Assembly: GCA_002720855.1 (NCBI GenBank)
Contig: PBIN01000002.1
Span: forward strand, 81,930-145,929
Direction: 5' to 3'
DNA length: 64,000 nucleotides
From: Rhodospirillaceae bacterium
Lineage (GTDB): Bacteria > Pseudomonadota > Alphaproteobacteria > MPNO01 > UBA2964
Numbering within the stretch: the stretch's first letter is position 1; the number at the start of each line of letters is the position of its first letter. The translations under genes were made by a program, and so were the position numbers. This document shows, one piece after another, positions 42,589-51,808 of this stretch. The notes beneath the pieces were generated by a model. It ran no database searches. It saw nothing but the letters and a program-made list of their open reading frames with translations, and was not told where the DNA came from.

Positions 42589-43818
42589 TTAGGCGGTGGT
42601 ATTGTCTTCAATCGATCCCTTGTTGGCGAGTGCAGCCAGCAGTGCTGCCAGTGCTCCGTTTCCACCGCGCGAGCCGGTAACGGTTTGGCGGGCCATCGGT
42701 GTCGCCCCATGAAATCCAATTTTCTGATTTGGCGCTTCGCCGATGGTTAATCCAACCTCTCGTCCGCTAGCGATGGTTCCGCCGTCCTTAAACCGCACGT
42801 TGGAATTAAATTCGGTGTAGCCGTTGCTGCGGATGAAAATTTGGTTTTCCAGCGCGTTGGATTGAATGTGCAAAGGCTTCACCTTGGCGACATCGTCCCA
42901 CAGCACCCACTCATTGTTGCCCATCTGGATATTGAATTTTGCCGCCCGGTTGCGGAACCGCAGCATGTCGTGCGTTCCCCAAATTTCTACACCGTTTGTC
43001 TTCGTCAGGATATCGCCGAACTGTGGCGATAGACCGTCAGCGTACATGGTGAACTTAGGTGTCGTGCCGAAATGCAACGGGGCATTGAATCTAATCCGGT
43101 TCACGGGACCTGAATTGCCGAGGCTTACGTCGTTGGCGGAATCAAGCTTGATGACCGAAACATAAGGCCCACCGGTCGAGGCCTGCATCAAGGGTTCAGC
43201 ATTGTTGGTGTCGTGTTGCTGCTGCAATCCGCCGATCCAAGAAACGCGGTTATTTTGCGGGGCAAAATCGAATTTTACGCGTAACGGCTCGCCCGGAATG
43301 CTGTCATGGATCGAGAAATGATTACAGATGTTTGAGATAAAGCTGAATTTATTGTCGCGCACGTTGTCACGATTAAAAGCCATCTCCTGGATTTTGATCC
43401 GCTCGCCATGCCGATCAATAAAGTTGGTCGACATATACATTGTGTCGATTGGGCCGTCGCCGTCTTCATGAGCGGTATTGATTTCCCAGAAAAGAGCGGT
43501 TTCGTTTTTATCGACCTGGGTGCCGCCTGCCTTCACGTTGACGCCGATGTGGTATGTTGCGCCGTCAACGATCGACTCGTTGCGCTTGCGCATCAGATTA
43601 AAATTAAAGGGGCTAAAGGTCCGGTCGAAAGCCGACGGATTCATTGTCAGCCATGGCGTTTCAGGGTCACTCGCCGCATTGATCTGCAATCCCACACGGA
43701 CGTTGTGGAGCGGAACCCCCTGAATACCGTTACTCTGTGCCGCCGCAGCACCAATTCCCGAGCCGATTGCACCCGCGACACCTATAGACCCCAAAACCGA
43801 ACGGCGTGTTACGTCCAC
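42589..43818 (-). CDS. Tat-signal protein with phage-fibre-like C-terminus
   Basis: The 409-residue protein starts MDVTRRSVLGSIGVAGAIGS, a twin-arginine-like signal. The body is beta-rich (LRFRNRAAKFNIQMGNNEWV, GYTEFNSNVRFKDGGTIAS). The end, QKIGFHGATPMARQTVTG, then SRGGNGALAALLAALANKGS, closely resembles the C-terminal signature of phage tail-fibre or neck proteins (GFxGxTPvxxQTvtGSRgGNaAL). A twin-arginine signal on such a protein is unusual. It could be a domesticated phage module used as a secreted binding protein. No other phage genes flank it. Confidence 0.7.
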   Translation of the reverse strand: MDVTRRSVLGSIGVAGAIGSGIGAAAAQSNGIQGVPLHNVRVGLQINAASDPETPWLTMNPSAFDRTFSPFNFNLMRKRNESIVDGATYHIGVNVKAGGTQVDKNETALFWEINTAHEDGDGPIDTMYMSTNFIDRHGERIKIQEMAFNRDNVRDNKFSFISNICNHFSIHDSIPGEPLRVKFDFAPQNNRVSWIGGLQQQHDTNNAEPLMQASTGGPYVSVIKLDSANDVSLGNSGPVNRIRFNAPLHFGTTPKFTMYADGLSPQFGDILTKTNGVEIWGTHDMLRFRNRAAKFNIQMGNNEWVLWDDVAKVKPLHIQSNALENQIFIRSNGYTEFNSNVRFKDGGTIASGREVGLTIGEAPNQKIGFHGATPMARQTVTGSRGGNGALAALLAALANKGSIEDNTTA

Positions 43819-43982
43819 TTCTCGCTCTCTGACAAATTACTCTGGCCGCATTACATCATATTCTTCAGCGAAATGGAGTCCGGGAGATTCGGTTATTGGT
43901 GAATTTGATACAGGTTTGACGCCCCTCTGCCATTCCCCGACAATGCCCGATAATCAACACAAAGGTATCAGGGGGAAGACAG

Positions 43983-44702
43983 ATGGCGCAGAAGAACGTG
44001 ATCGACAGGCTCGATCAGGAAGTTGATGATTTCGTAAACCGGACGCTAATTTACGAGGGCAATGCCTGGACCAAGAACCGGTGCCGTGCCTTCGTTCTCC
44101 AGCATCGTCAAAATACACGGCACCGCAATTCCGTTCTCAAACTCAAGGTCGCGACCAACTGTCCGATCTGGGACATCAAGCTCGATATTATAGATGCCTG
44201 TTCGCAGGAGATTATTGCCGATAATGAATATGGAGGTGGCAAACCGCACTGGCAGATTCTGGAAGACCTCGGCGTTCGTATTGGTATGGATCGCGATGAG
44301 ATTCAAAACGCCACCCCATCGAAATGGACACAGCTGAGCTGGGATGCCTGGGGCGGTTTGATGACCAACGCGCACTGGCTATTGGGCCTTATCGGAAATA
44401 CCTGTTCCGAGCGCGTCAATGTGCCGGGTTATGGTACCGGTGAAGTTAAGGAACTTGGCTGGTTCGGACATGTCCGGGGGGTCTGGCAGGAAATGTGGGA
44501 CTTATCTGACGAAGACGTTAGCTTTTTTAAACTGCATACTGAGGCAGATTTGGAGCATTCCGAGCTTGGATGGCGCAACGTCGCAAAGTATGCCGAAGAA
44601 CTAAACCTCGAGGATGAAGTTATCGACGCCTGCCATCGCAATCTTGTAGTTTGGGAACATTACTTCAACGGCATCTGCCATCTTGGAGATACATTCGACT
44701 AA
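43983..44702 (+). CDS. Heme-oxygenase-fold iron-containing redox enzyme (HDO-like)
   Basis: The 239-residue all-helical protein has several His, Glu and Asp residues at positions expected for a diiron or TENA/PqqC-like cofactor site: QHRQNTRHRN, ADNEYGGGKPHWQIL, MTNAHWLLGLI, FKLHTEADLEHSELGW and VVWEHYFNGI. In heme-oxygenase-like diiron oxidases, Glu and His in these helices bind two irons and drive oxygenation or decarboxylation. It is 33 bp before the dihydroxyphthalate-decarboxylase-like gene and on the same strand, so a shared pathway is likely. Substrate unknown. Confidence 0.7.
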   Translation: MAQKNVIDRLDQEVDDFVNRTLIYEGNAWTKNRCRAFVLQHRQNTRHRNSVLKLKVATNCPIWDIKLDIIDACSQEIIADNEYGGGKPHWQILEDLGVRIGMDRDEIQNATPSKWTQLSWDAWGGLMTNAHWLLGLIGNTCSERVNVPGYGTGEVKELGWFGHVRGVWQEMWDLSDEDVSFFKLHTEADLEHSELGWRNVAKYAEELNLEDEVIDACHRNLVVWEHYFNGICHLGDTFD

Positions 44703-44735
44703 ACCAATGTTGATTAAATCTGGAGTTGATAAATC

Positions 44736-45731
44736 ATGGCCAATGCGCGGCTCAAACTGACTTTCGCCAGTAGCGATTACGAACATGTTCGCGACCTTAC
44801 GATGGGACCGGTGGAGCCCGAAGGTATCGAGCTTGTGCCTATTACGCTCCAGATAGAGGAGATGTTTTACCGGTTCATCAATTTCGAGGAATTTGACATT
44901 TCGGAAATCTCGTCGGGCAAATACACCTCGATGATCAGCCAGGGTGATGACCGGTTTGTAGGACTGCCGATCTTTCCGTCGCGTGTCGCGCGACAATCGT
45001 CGGTTTATATCCTGCCCGACGGACCAATAAAAAAAGCCGAGGATTTGCGCGGCAAACGGGTGGGTGTGCCGGAGTGGGGTCAGTCTGCATCAGTTTATTC
45101 GCGTGGCTGGATTCAACATGACGTCGGAATTCCGCTGACCGAAATTGAATGGTTTCAGGCTGGCGTCAATCAACCTGGCCGCAAGGAGAAGGTCGCACTC
45201 AACCTGCCGGATGGCATTAACCTGACACCGGTGCCAGGTAAATCGTTAAGTGGAATGCTGCTTGAAGGCGAGATCGACGCCATCCTGTCGGCGCACGCAC
45301 CGGAGCTGGTTGAACAGCGTGACCCCCGTATCGTACGGCTCTACCCGAATTACCGAGAAATCGAGAAACAGTATTATAAAGACACCGGCATCTGGCCGAT
45401 CATGCATCTTTACGCGATCCGACGTGAGGTGTTCGAGAGCAACCCATGGGTGGCACAAAGCATGTGCAAGGCGCTTACTGAGGCAAAGGATCGTTCGATT
45501 GCGCGAATGCTCGATATCACGGCCTGCCGAGCGCCGATCGGTTGGATTTACGATCTTGCAGAAGAAGCGCGTGAATTTTTTGGCGACGATTTTTACCCTT
45601 ACGGGATCGAACCGAACCGGACGACACTCGAAGCGTTTCTGCTCTACGGATTTGAGCAAGGGCTGTTCCACAAGCATTTAACGCCCGAGGAAATGTTCCC
45701 CAAGGAAGTCCAAAGCGAGTTTAAGGTGTAG
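44736..45731 (+). CDS. 4,5-dihydroxyphthalate decarboxylase-like (periplasmic-binding fold)
   Basis: The 331-residue protein lacks a signal peptide. It has the NMT1/SBP-like fold: KLTFASSDYEHVRDLTMGPV, ISEISSGKYTSMISQGDDRF, LRGKRVGVPEWGQSASVYSR, and LEGEIDAILSAHAPE. This layout matches 4,5-dihydroxyphthalate decarboxylases (Pht5) and related cytosolic enzymes that evolved from binding proteins. It follows the heme-oxygenase-fold gene by 33 bp. A ligand-binding sensor is the alternative. Confidence 0.82.
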   Translation: MANARLKLTFASSDYEHVRDLTMGPVEPEGIELVPITLQIEEMFYRFINFEEFDISEISSGKYTSMISQGDDRFVGLPIFPSRVARQSSVYILPDGPIKKAEDLRGKRVGVPEWGQSASVYSRGWIQHDVGIPLTEIEWFQAGVNQPGRKEKVALNLPDGINLTPVPGKSLSGMLLEGEIDAILSAHAPELVEQRDPRIVRLYPNYREIEKQYYKDTGIWPIMHLYAIRREVFESNPWVAQSMCKALTEAKDRSIARMLDITACRAPIGWIYDLAEEAREFFGDDFYPYGIEPNRTTLEAFLLYGFEQGLFHKHLTPEEMFPKEVQSEFKV

Positions 45732-45939
45732 CGGTTAAATATCCGTATTTGCGACCTAAACGGATCATACTATCGACCGAGTGATGTATCATTGATTGTA
45801 AATTAGCAGGGTTTGTTACATACTCACAAAACCGGGATTCGTTAGTTTTACACGTGTTCTGGAGTAGGGGCTGGCAGAATAAAAATTATATAAATCTGGT
45901 TCTATTTGGCCGGATGCTATCTGCTGTTTTGGGGATGAC

Positions 45940-46815
45940 ATGTTGGGGAATTCAAATATTGAATTTAGCAAGCCGAAAAATCGGTTTGGTCTGCAATCGC
46001 GACTGCAGTTTTGGGCTGTGTTGGCGCTTATACTGGCTCTAAAGCCTGGTCAAACTGTGGCGCAAATCACGAGTTCCAATACCAGCCCTGCTGTCTCAGG
46101 TGGTGCCGGCGCAACAGTCAATGAAAACGCAGATATTGTCATTGGCAGCAGCGGTAATGGAACCGTCACCGTCGACGGGGTCGGGACGACGTTAAATGCG
46201 ACTGAAAATGGTGTTTCTCCAACCGAAGATGGTCTGATCATAGTTGGTGGTGATGGTGGAACCGGCGATCTGAATATTCAGAACAACGGTACAGTTAATA
46301 TTACGGCTGACGGAGTCGGCAGCACCGATGCGCATCTCCGTATTTCCGATGGATCTTTTGGTTCATCGCAACAGGGAACGGTGACGCTCAATAACGGCAC
46401 GTTGAATTTATCATCGGAAAATGAAACGTCGCTTTTGGGTGTTGGCCGTCGCGGTCACGGCGTTATCAATGCGACGAATAGTACAATTAACCTATCGACC
46501 GCCTCTGCGGTCGATAGCAGTGTGTTGCATGTGGGTGGTAGCAGTTCGATCGATGGCGATGCAGGTACCTTTGGCGAAGTGACGCTAACGAATACCACCC
46601 TAACCCTCAGTAATACCAATGCCTCCGGTACTGGCGCCAATTCTATTTCTGTAGGCCGCAACACAAATTCTGCTATCGCAGAAGGCAGCCGGCCACTAAA
46701 TACGCTGGTTGTTCAGTCCGGATCGACGATCACGTTGAGTGCGATTCCAACGTTTGGTGTCCCACGCGTTGGTGACGATCTCCGCTCCGGCCGCAGGTCA
46801 AAGCAAAATCGCTGA
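45940..46815 (+). pseudogene. 5' half of an autotransporter/beta-helix-like surface protein
   Basis: The coding frame begins with a long N-terminus (FGLQSRLQFWAVLALILALK) that ends in a signal cut near GQTVAQ. Repeats of Asn/Thr-rich strands follow: GNGTVTVDGVGTTLNA, LNIQNNGTVNITADGVG and TVTLNNGTLNLSSENE, typical of autotransporter or PEP-CTERM beta-helices. Sense coding continues to about 46730 (VVQSGSTIT) and then changes to unrelated residues (RVGDDLRSGRRSKQNR) and a stop. No translocator or anchor domain is present. It is therefore a truncated remnant, cut by the junction described at 46734. Confidence 0.78.
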
Positions 46816-47015
46816 TCCTGTTCGGCAAAATGATGCGGATTACCGCTATTCGGAAATTGGCCAATCGAATGATTTGGCGCGCCATTTGATTGGATGCAGC
46901 GCTGGTCACCATCGACAAAAATTCGGACTTTGTTCTCAGCAGTTTCTCCTGTTGTCGGCGTTGTCGCTAGAATCGAAACCGCAACCAATGGTGCAAACAA
47001 ACCCCGTTTTTGCAT
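46713..47015 (-). pseudogene. 5' half of a YHYH-domain secreted protein
   Basis: From ATG 47015 (AGGGA eight bases upstream) the minus frame gives a signal peptide (MQKRGLFAPLVAVSILATTP). It continues through NGAPNHSIGQFPNSGNPHHF and GTPNVGIALN, matching the opening of YHYH-domain proteins (NGxPxHxxGxFPNxxNP, GVALNG). The usual continuation (G-V-x-F-D-P) is lost after ALN at about 46734, and the frame stops soon after. Its truncated 3' end meets the truncated 3' end of the plus-strand gene, tail to tail. Confidence 0.72.
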
Positions 47016-47151
47016 CACGAAATCCCTTCATTCCAATTCATGTTCTCTTTTTAACTTTGCTGGCATGTCCTTGATTTTACAAGAGACATCGCTTGCGAAA
47101 TGTGTTTCAAGATGCGCACTCTATTTGATAGGGTAGTGAAAAAGGACCCTT

Positions 47152-49164
47152 ATGGATTTAGACAGCATTATAATTTGGTTTACGGAGACGCTGCCAGAAA
47201 AGCTATCTCAGTGGTACGATGTGGCGTCGGCTTCCATAGGGTCATTTTGGGATACGGTCGCTCAGTTCTGTGTCAAGTGGTTTGATCTCTCGGTCGCCTA
47301 TCTGACGCAGGCGTGGGAGAAATTTCCTGCATTGATGGAGGATTGGGGTGCTGCCATAAGCGAATTATTGGCGGGACTTAGAAGAAGTCTCTCTGAGTTT
47401 TTACCAGACGCGGCAATACAGGCGATTGCGCCGGTTCCGGATTGGGCCATTTTTATCGTGGCGCCCTTACTTGTTCTATTATTGCTGATTTTTATCCTCA
47501 AAAAGATTTTCGGCCGTTCCAATGCTGACGAAAAACCGCTTAAAAGTGTTGAAAGCCCCGAAGTGCCGACTCTTGGCGAGTTGCCCAAAGCTGAAGACGT
47601 CACTCCGGAGGATTCGGGAGAGGAGCTTCCGGATGTGCCAGATATTCCTGAACCCGGAAGGAGCGAACCGGTCATCCGGTTGAGGCCTGAGGAAGAAACA
47701 GAGCCTCATGATGAAGTCAGGCGTGAACCAAAATTAACGTCGGTTGAAGAGAACGCCCCGAAAAATGCTACTGAACAGGGGCAGAATGACGAGGCACAAA
47801 CGCCCCAGTCAATTGGCCCGGCCGAATTGCAAAGTCGCATTCGGAATCAGCTAGGCGTGGACGAAAATCCCGATAAAGACGACCTAACTAAAAATGTTGA
47901 AGCTAAATCAGCGGAACCTTCTGAAAATGAAAATCTTTTGGGGACAGCCGCCCAACGCGATATTGCTGACAGCTTAAACAGAATACGCGCGCGCGCAGCC
48001 AACACGGAAGAGCCTGCCAAGATTTCAGGCGATGATACGGGTGACAAGCCCGAGATTACAGAGACACCTGCGGATCCTAAACCAACGGAATCCACAGCAC
48101 CCAGCATGAATCCTTCCGTGCCACCCCCCGAACAGGCAGGGACGCCGTCGAAAGATGCCTCTGAACCATCAGAGTTGGATGATGAAAAAGCGAAATCTGA
48201 ATCCGGGCCCCGAATTACCTTCACGGTTCCACAATCGCGCGACAGTGCCGCAACGGAGACTGATGAAAAACTTCCGGAAAAGACAGATGGTGGAACCCCG
48301 GAAGATTCCGGTACGACGCCGGAAAAGAGTGGAGCGTCTGTTACCTCGACAACCCAGACAGCAGCCGATGAATCAAGTGCCGAAGATGAGCCGCCCTCAG
48401 AATCCTCAGCCGTAGAAAGCGAGGCCGAAGCTGGCCCGGCCAGTACGTCTGTACCAGCGCCTCCAGGTCCGCTTTTGGCAACAATTGCGCGTTTGGAAGA
48501 AGGGCTAAGGGTCAGCGAACGTTTGGCAGCGCAGGATCCTGCGAGCGCTCAGGCACAGCGCGATGTCGCGATTAGCATGAGTCGTCTCGGCGACGCGCTT
48601 GTCGAGGCAGGAGATTTATCGAACGCTATTTCTCGGTTTGAACAAAGTCTTACGATTTCTGAACGTTTAGCAGAACAAAACCCAACGAGTGCGGAGGCGC
48701 TCAGGGACGTTGCGGTAAGTTTGAACAGGTTGGGGGACGCTCAGGTCGAACAGGGCGAAATTGACCAAGCACTTTCCCAGTTCCAAATGGGTCTAAAAAT
48801 TTCACAGCGGCTTGCTGAGCAAAGCCCATCGAATGCGCAAGCTCAAAGAGACGTTTGGATAAGCCTCAACCGTATCGGCGATATTCGGGTGAAAGCAGGC
48901 GATATAGCCAGTGCCACAGCACATTTTGAGACCGGCCATCAAATTTCGCAGCGTCTGGCGGATTTCAATCCTGGAAACATAGAGGCGCAACGCGATTTAA
49001 TTGTTAGCTGCGCCAAATTGGGTGAGGTTTCGCCGGGACAAGGATGGTGGGCGAGAGGTCTCGCGGTTTGCGAGAGGCTTGCGATGGAGGGTCGGTTGCC
49101 GCCCGCTGACGGTTGGATGCTCGAGGATCTTCGGCGCCGCTCCGCTGCCGATTCCGGGCAATAA
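47152..49164 (+). CDS. Membrane-anchored TPR protein with long acidic linker
   Basis: The 670-residue protein has an N-terminal helical region (1-100) and one transmembrane helix (IFIVAPLLVLLLLIFIL near 103-120). A highly charged, Pro/Glu/Ser-rich disordered linker (125-440) follows, then four to five TPR-like units of about 50 residues (445-650). Each unit carries the pattern GLRVSERLAAQDPASAQAQR, then DVAISMSRLGDALVEAGDLS. The linker probably lets the repeats reach away from the inner membrane. Repeats of this exact type recur in diverse bacteria with unknown roles, probably as protein-binding platforms. Confidence 0.82.
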   Translation: MDLDSIIIWFTETLPEKLSQWYDVASASIGSFWDTVAQFCVKWFDLSVAYLTQAWEKFPALMEDWGAAISELLAGLRRSLSEFLPDAAIQAIAPVPDWAIFIVAPLLVLLLLIFILKKIFGRSNADEKPLKSVESPEVPTLGELPKAEDVTPEDSGEELPDVPDIPEPGRSEPVIRLRPEEETEPHDEVRREPKLTSVEENAPKNATEQGQNDEAQTPQSIGPAELQSRIRNQLGVDENPDKDDLTKNVEAKSAEPSENENLLGTAAQRDIADSLNRIRARAANTEEPAKISGDDTGDKPEITETPADPKPTESTAPSMNPSVPPPEQAGTPSKDASEPSELDDEKAKSESGPRITFTVPQSRDSAATETDEKLPEKTDGGTPEDSGTTPEKSGASVTSTTQTAADESSAEDEPPSESSAVESEAEAGPASTSVPAPPGPLLATIARLEEGLRVSERLAAQDPASAQAQRDVAISMSRLGDALVEAGDLSNAISRFEQSLTISERLAEQNPTSAEALRDVAVSLNRLGDAQVEQGEIDQALSQFQMGLKISQRLAEQSPSNAQAQRDVWISLNRIGDIRVKAGDIASATAHFETGHQISQRLADFNPGNIEAQRDLIVSCAKLGEVSPGQGWWARGLAVCERLAMEGRLPPADGWMLEDLRRRSAADSGQ

Positions 49165-49167
49165 GAT

Positions 49168-49773
49168 CTACGCGTCTCCGCTTTGTTTTTCGCTTGAACG
49201 ATCAAACAAATTGGGGACGGCATCGTTGGAATAGCCGGATATAAAATCCTTTTGCGTACCGGTTCCGCTATCGAAAACATGACGCCGGACCGCGCCGATA
49301 TTGGCGCCATATACGTGAATGCTTATCGATGGCTGATCGTTTAACGCATTGGAAACTTTGTGAATATCGCCAATTGTCGGAGAAACTGCGCTGACCAGAC
49401 CAGGCTTAAGAACTTCTTCGTCTGTTTTTTCAAGTTTACCTTCTTGGTCGAGCGAAAAGTTTTCGCCGATCTCGCTGCCGCGCAGCATGCCGATTAAACC
49501 CCAGACAGTGTGATCGTGTATCGGCGTGGTCTGGCCCGGCCCCCAAACAAAACTGACGACCGAAAAACGTTCAAACGGATCACACCACAGCAGATACTGA
49601 CTATAGCGATCCGGATCGGGTGCCGCGCATGCGTCTGGCAGCCAGCCATCGTCGACGATCAATTCTTCCAGTAAGGTTTGACCGTCATTGAGAAGCACAT
49701 GCTCAACGCCTCCGCTATCAATCAAGCGGGTCATGCCGGCCACGAAGTCACGCAAGGGCGCGATATCACTCAT
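49168..49773 (-). CDS. Cysteine dioxygenase type I (thiol dioxygenase) family protein
   Basis: The 201-residue cupin-fold enzyme has FVWGPGQTTPIHDHTVWGLI giving two of the Fe(II) His ligands, the third His in IGDIHKVSNA, and a family-typical DPERFSVV-like FDPFERFSVVSF. Family members add O2 to a thiol such as cysteine or 3-mercaptopropionate. The Cys-Tyr crosslink partner is not clear, as in the bacterial 3-mercaptopropionate group. Convergent with the TPR gene. Confidence 0.87.
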   Translation of the reverse strand: MSDIAPLRDFVAGMTRLIDSGGVEHVLLNDGQTLLEELIVDDGWLPDACAAPDPDRYSQYLLWCDPFERFSVVSFVWGPGQTTPIHDHTVWGLIGMLRGSEIGENFSLDQEGKLEKTDEEVLKPGLVSAVSPTIGDIHKVSNALNDQPSISIHVYGANIGAVRRHVFDSGTGTQKDFISGYSNDAVPNLFDRSSEKQSGDA

Positions 49774-49858
49774 ATTTCAGTTTCCTGACATTGCCGGGTT
49801 CACAACAGACCACTACACTTTCTTATAGACAAACACGCTGAAAAAGGGAGCCCTGTCC

Positions 49859-50956
49859 ATGTTGTTTATTCACAACGATGTCGTCGAAGAAATCCTGAAT
49901 ATGGAGGATTGTATTGCTGCCCAGGAGCAGGCTTTTCGCGATCTCGCTGAAGGGAAAGCAACTCACCGGCCGCGATCGGATATCTATGCGCCGTGCGAGC
50001 GCGATGATGGATATTATCGCTGGGGGACAATGGAAGGGTGCTCTGGCGGGTATCTCGCCATCCGTATGAAATCGGATGTAATGACCTGGCCACGGAGTGA
50101 GGACGGTGGCTGGACGGAAGACAAATATTGTGTGGAACCTGGCACGTATTGCGGTTTGATAATGTTGTTTTCTGCGATGAACGGCGAGCCACTGGCCTTC
50201 ATCAATGACGGCATTCTTCAGCATATGCGCGTCGGTGGCGGTGGCGGTATCGGCGCCAAATACCTCGCACGCGATAACGCGACGACGGTTGGTATGCTGG
50301 GATCAGGCGGTATGGCCAGGACCTATCTGCAGGCCTATTGCTCGGTTCGTGGAATTTCAAAGGTTAAAGTATACAGCCCCACAAAAGCCAATCGCGAAGC
50401 ATATGCAGCGGAAATGAGCCGCCGTTTGAATATTGAAGTCACACCGGTTGACAGCCCGGAAGATGCGGTGCGTGGCGCCGATATTGTTTCCAGCTGTACA
50501 GATTCTATGGAACCGACATTTGATGCCGAGTGGCTATCTCCTGGCCAGCACGTGACTATGCTTGGTCCACTTGAGATATCAAATGACGTCATCCAACGGT
50601 GCGATGTTAAAATTTCTCAAGGCGGTGCGGGATTGCGGTTGGAAGGGGAAGGAATTGAGCAAGGCATCGGCCACAGTCCCATGGCCTGGATCGCGGGATC
50701 ACAGGAAGAACGAAAACGGTTGCCGGAAAAACAGGAGAATTTTAATTTTCTGGTGAATTATCAGACGTTCGGCGACCTCATAAACGATCCGTCGATTGGG
50801 CGTACCGATGATGAGCAAATCACTTTTTATCACAACGTGGGAAATCAAGGCCTGCAGTTCTCCTCCGTGGGTGGGCTTGTCTATGAAAAAGCATTGGAGG
50901 CGAAGGTTGGTCGTCAGGTGCCGACGGAATGGTTCCTTCAGGATATCCGCGACTAG
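49859..50956 (+). CDS. Ornithine cyclodeaminase/mu-crystallin family protein
   Basis: The 365-residue protein has a substrate-binding N-domain and an NAD(P)-binding Rossmann core, TTVGMLGSGGMARTYLQAY with KVKVYSPTKANREAYAAEM and DIVSSCTDSMEPTFDAEWLS. Members convert ornithine to proline or reduce cyclic imino acids. Here the sequence around GHSPMAWIAG is unusual, so the substrate is uncertain. Divergent from the CDO-type gene by 85 bp. Confidence 0.9.
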   Translation: MLFIHNDVVEEILNMEDCIAAQEQAFRDLAEGKATHRPRSDIYAPCERDDGYYRWGTMEGCSGGYLAIRMKSDVMTWPRSEDGGWTEDKYCVEPGTYCGLIMLFSAMNGEPLAFINDGILQHMRVGGGGGIGAKYLARDNATTVGMLGSGGMARTYLQAYCSVRGISKVKVYSPTKANREAYAAEMSRRLNIEVTPVDSPEDAVRGADIVSSCTDSMEPTFDAEWLSPGQHVTMLGPLEISNDVIQRCDVKISQGGAGLRLEGEGIEQGIGHSPMAWIAGSQEERKRLPEKQENFNFLVNYQTFGDLINDPSIGRTDDEQITFYHNVGNQGLQFSSVGGLVYEKALEAKVGRQVPTEWFLQDIRD

Positions 50957-51001
50957 CTCCCTGAATTGGCCTATATTTGTTTGGGATAGGCGGACGTTGC
51001 C

Positions 51002-51808
51002 ATGTCTGACTCCCCTGAAGCTAAAGAATTGGCGATTATCGATCTTGCGAACGATGAACTCTGGCAGCGCATAAAGGCATTTGACTTCGACGATGCTGAT
51101 GCAAATCTGAATTTTTCCGATCGATTGGCACGCGAGAATGGCTGGAAACCTGAATTCGCGGCGCGTGTTCTCGAGGAATACAAACGGTTCGTTTTTATAG
51201 CGATACGAGCCGATCATGAGGTCACGCCCTCAGATGCTGTCGATCAGGCCTGGCACTTGCATCTGACCTACAGCGAGAATTACTGGAAAGAATTTTGCGA
51301 GAATGTTCTGGGTTCACCACTGCATCATGGACCAACCAGCGGCGGCCAGAAGGAAGCCCAAAAATACTGGGATCAGTATCAATCCACGCTGGACTCCTAT
51401 GAGGCGATTTCCGGTGAGCCGCCGCCTCCCGATATTTGGCCGACACCACGTGACCGTTTTGCCGATGTAAGCGCAATGCGCCGGGTCAATACCTGTCGCG
51501 CCTGGGTGATTCCCAAACCAAGTCAACAACAGCTTCAAATTGCGAAATGGATCTGTTTGGTTGCCGGCGTTGGGGTTTTGTTACTTGGGTATCCTTGGGT
51601 CGCAGTGTTTGCTGGTGCGGCGTGGTTCCTCTGCGCGGGAATAGCGGCGCACGAACGCTCTTCTGCGATCAATCGTGCCCGCAATGACGGTAATTACGCC
51701 ATGATGGCGGCCGGGTTTTTGATGATGGATGGAGGACGACCAGAAAACCACGATGGTGGAGATTTCACCGGTGGTGACGGTGGCGGAGGTTGTGGAGGCG
51801 GTGGTTAG
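51002..51808 (+). CDS. Glycine-rich-tail membrane protein (GRDP-like N-terminus)
   Basis: The 268-residue protein has a soluble N-domain (DQAWHLHLTYSENYWKEFCE, similar to glycine-rich domain proteins) with repeated His and Trp. Two adjacent transmembrane helices lie near residues 175-220 (ICLVAGVGVLLLGYPWVAVF, then AAWFLCAGI). The C-terminus ends in GGDGGGGCGGGG, the Gly/Cys tail seen in TIGR04222-type membrane proteins. The tail probably interacts with a membrane partner. Its final codon overlaps the end of the convergent PEP-CTERM gene. Confidence 0.72.
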   Translation: MSDSPEAKELAIIDLANDELWQRIKAFDFDDADANLNFSDRLARENGWKPEFAARVLEEYKRFVFIAIRADHEVTPSDAVDQAWHLHLTYSENYWKEFCENVLGSPLHHGPTSGGQKEAQKYWDQYQSTLDSYEAISGEPPPPDIWPTPRDRFADVSAMRRVNTCRAWVIPKPSQQQLQIAKWICLVAGVGVLLLGYPWVAVFAGAAWFLCAGIAAHERSSAINRARNDGNYAMMAAGFLMMDGGRPENHDGGDFTGGDGGGGCGGGG

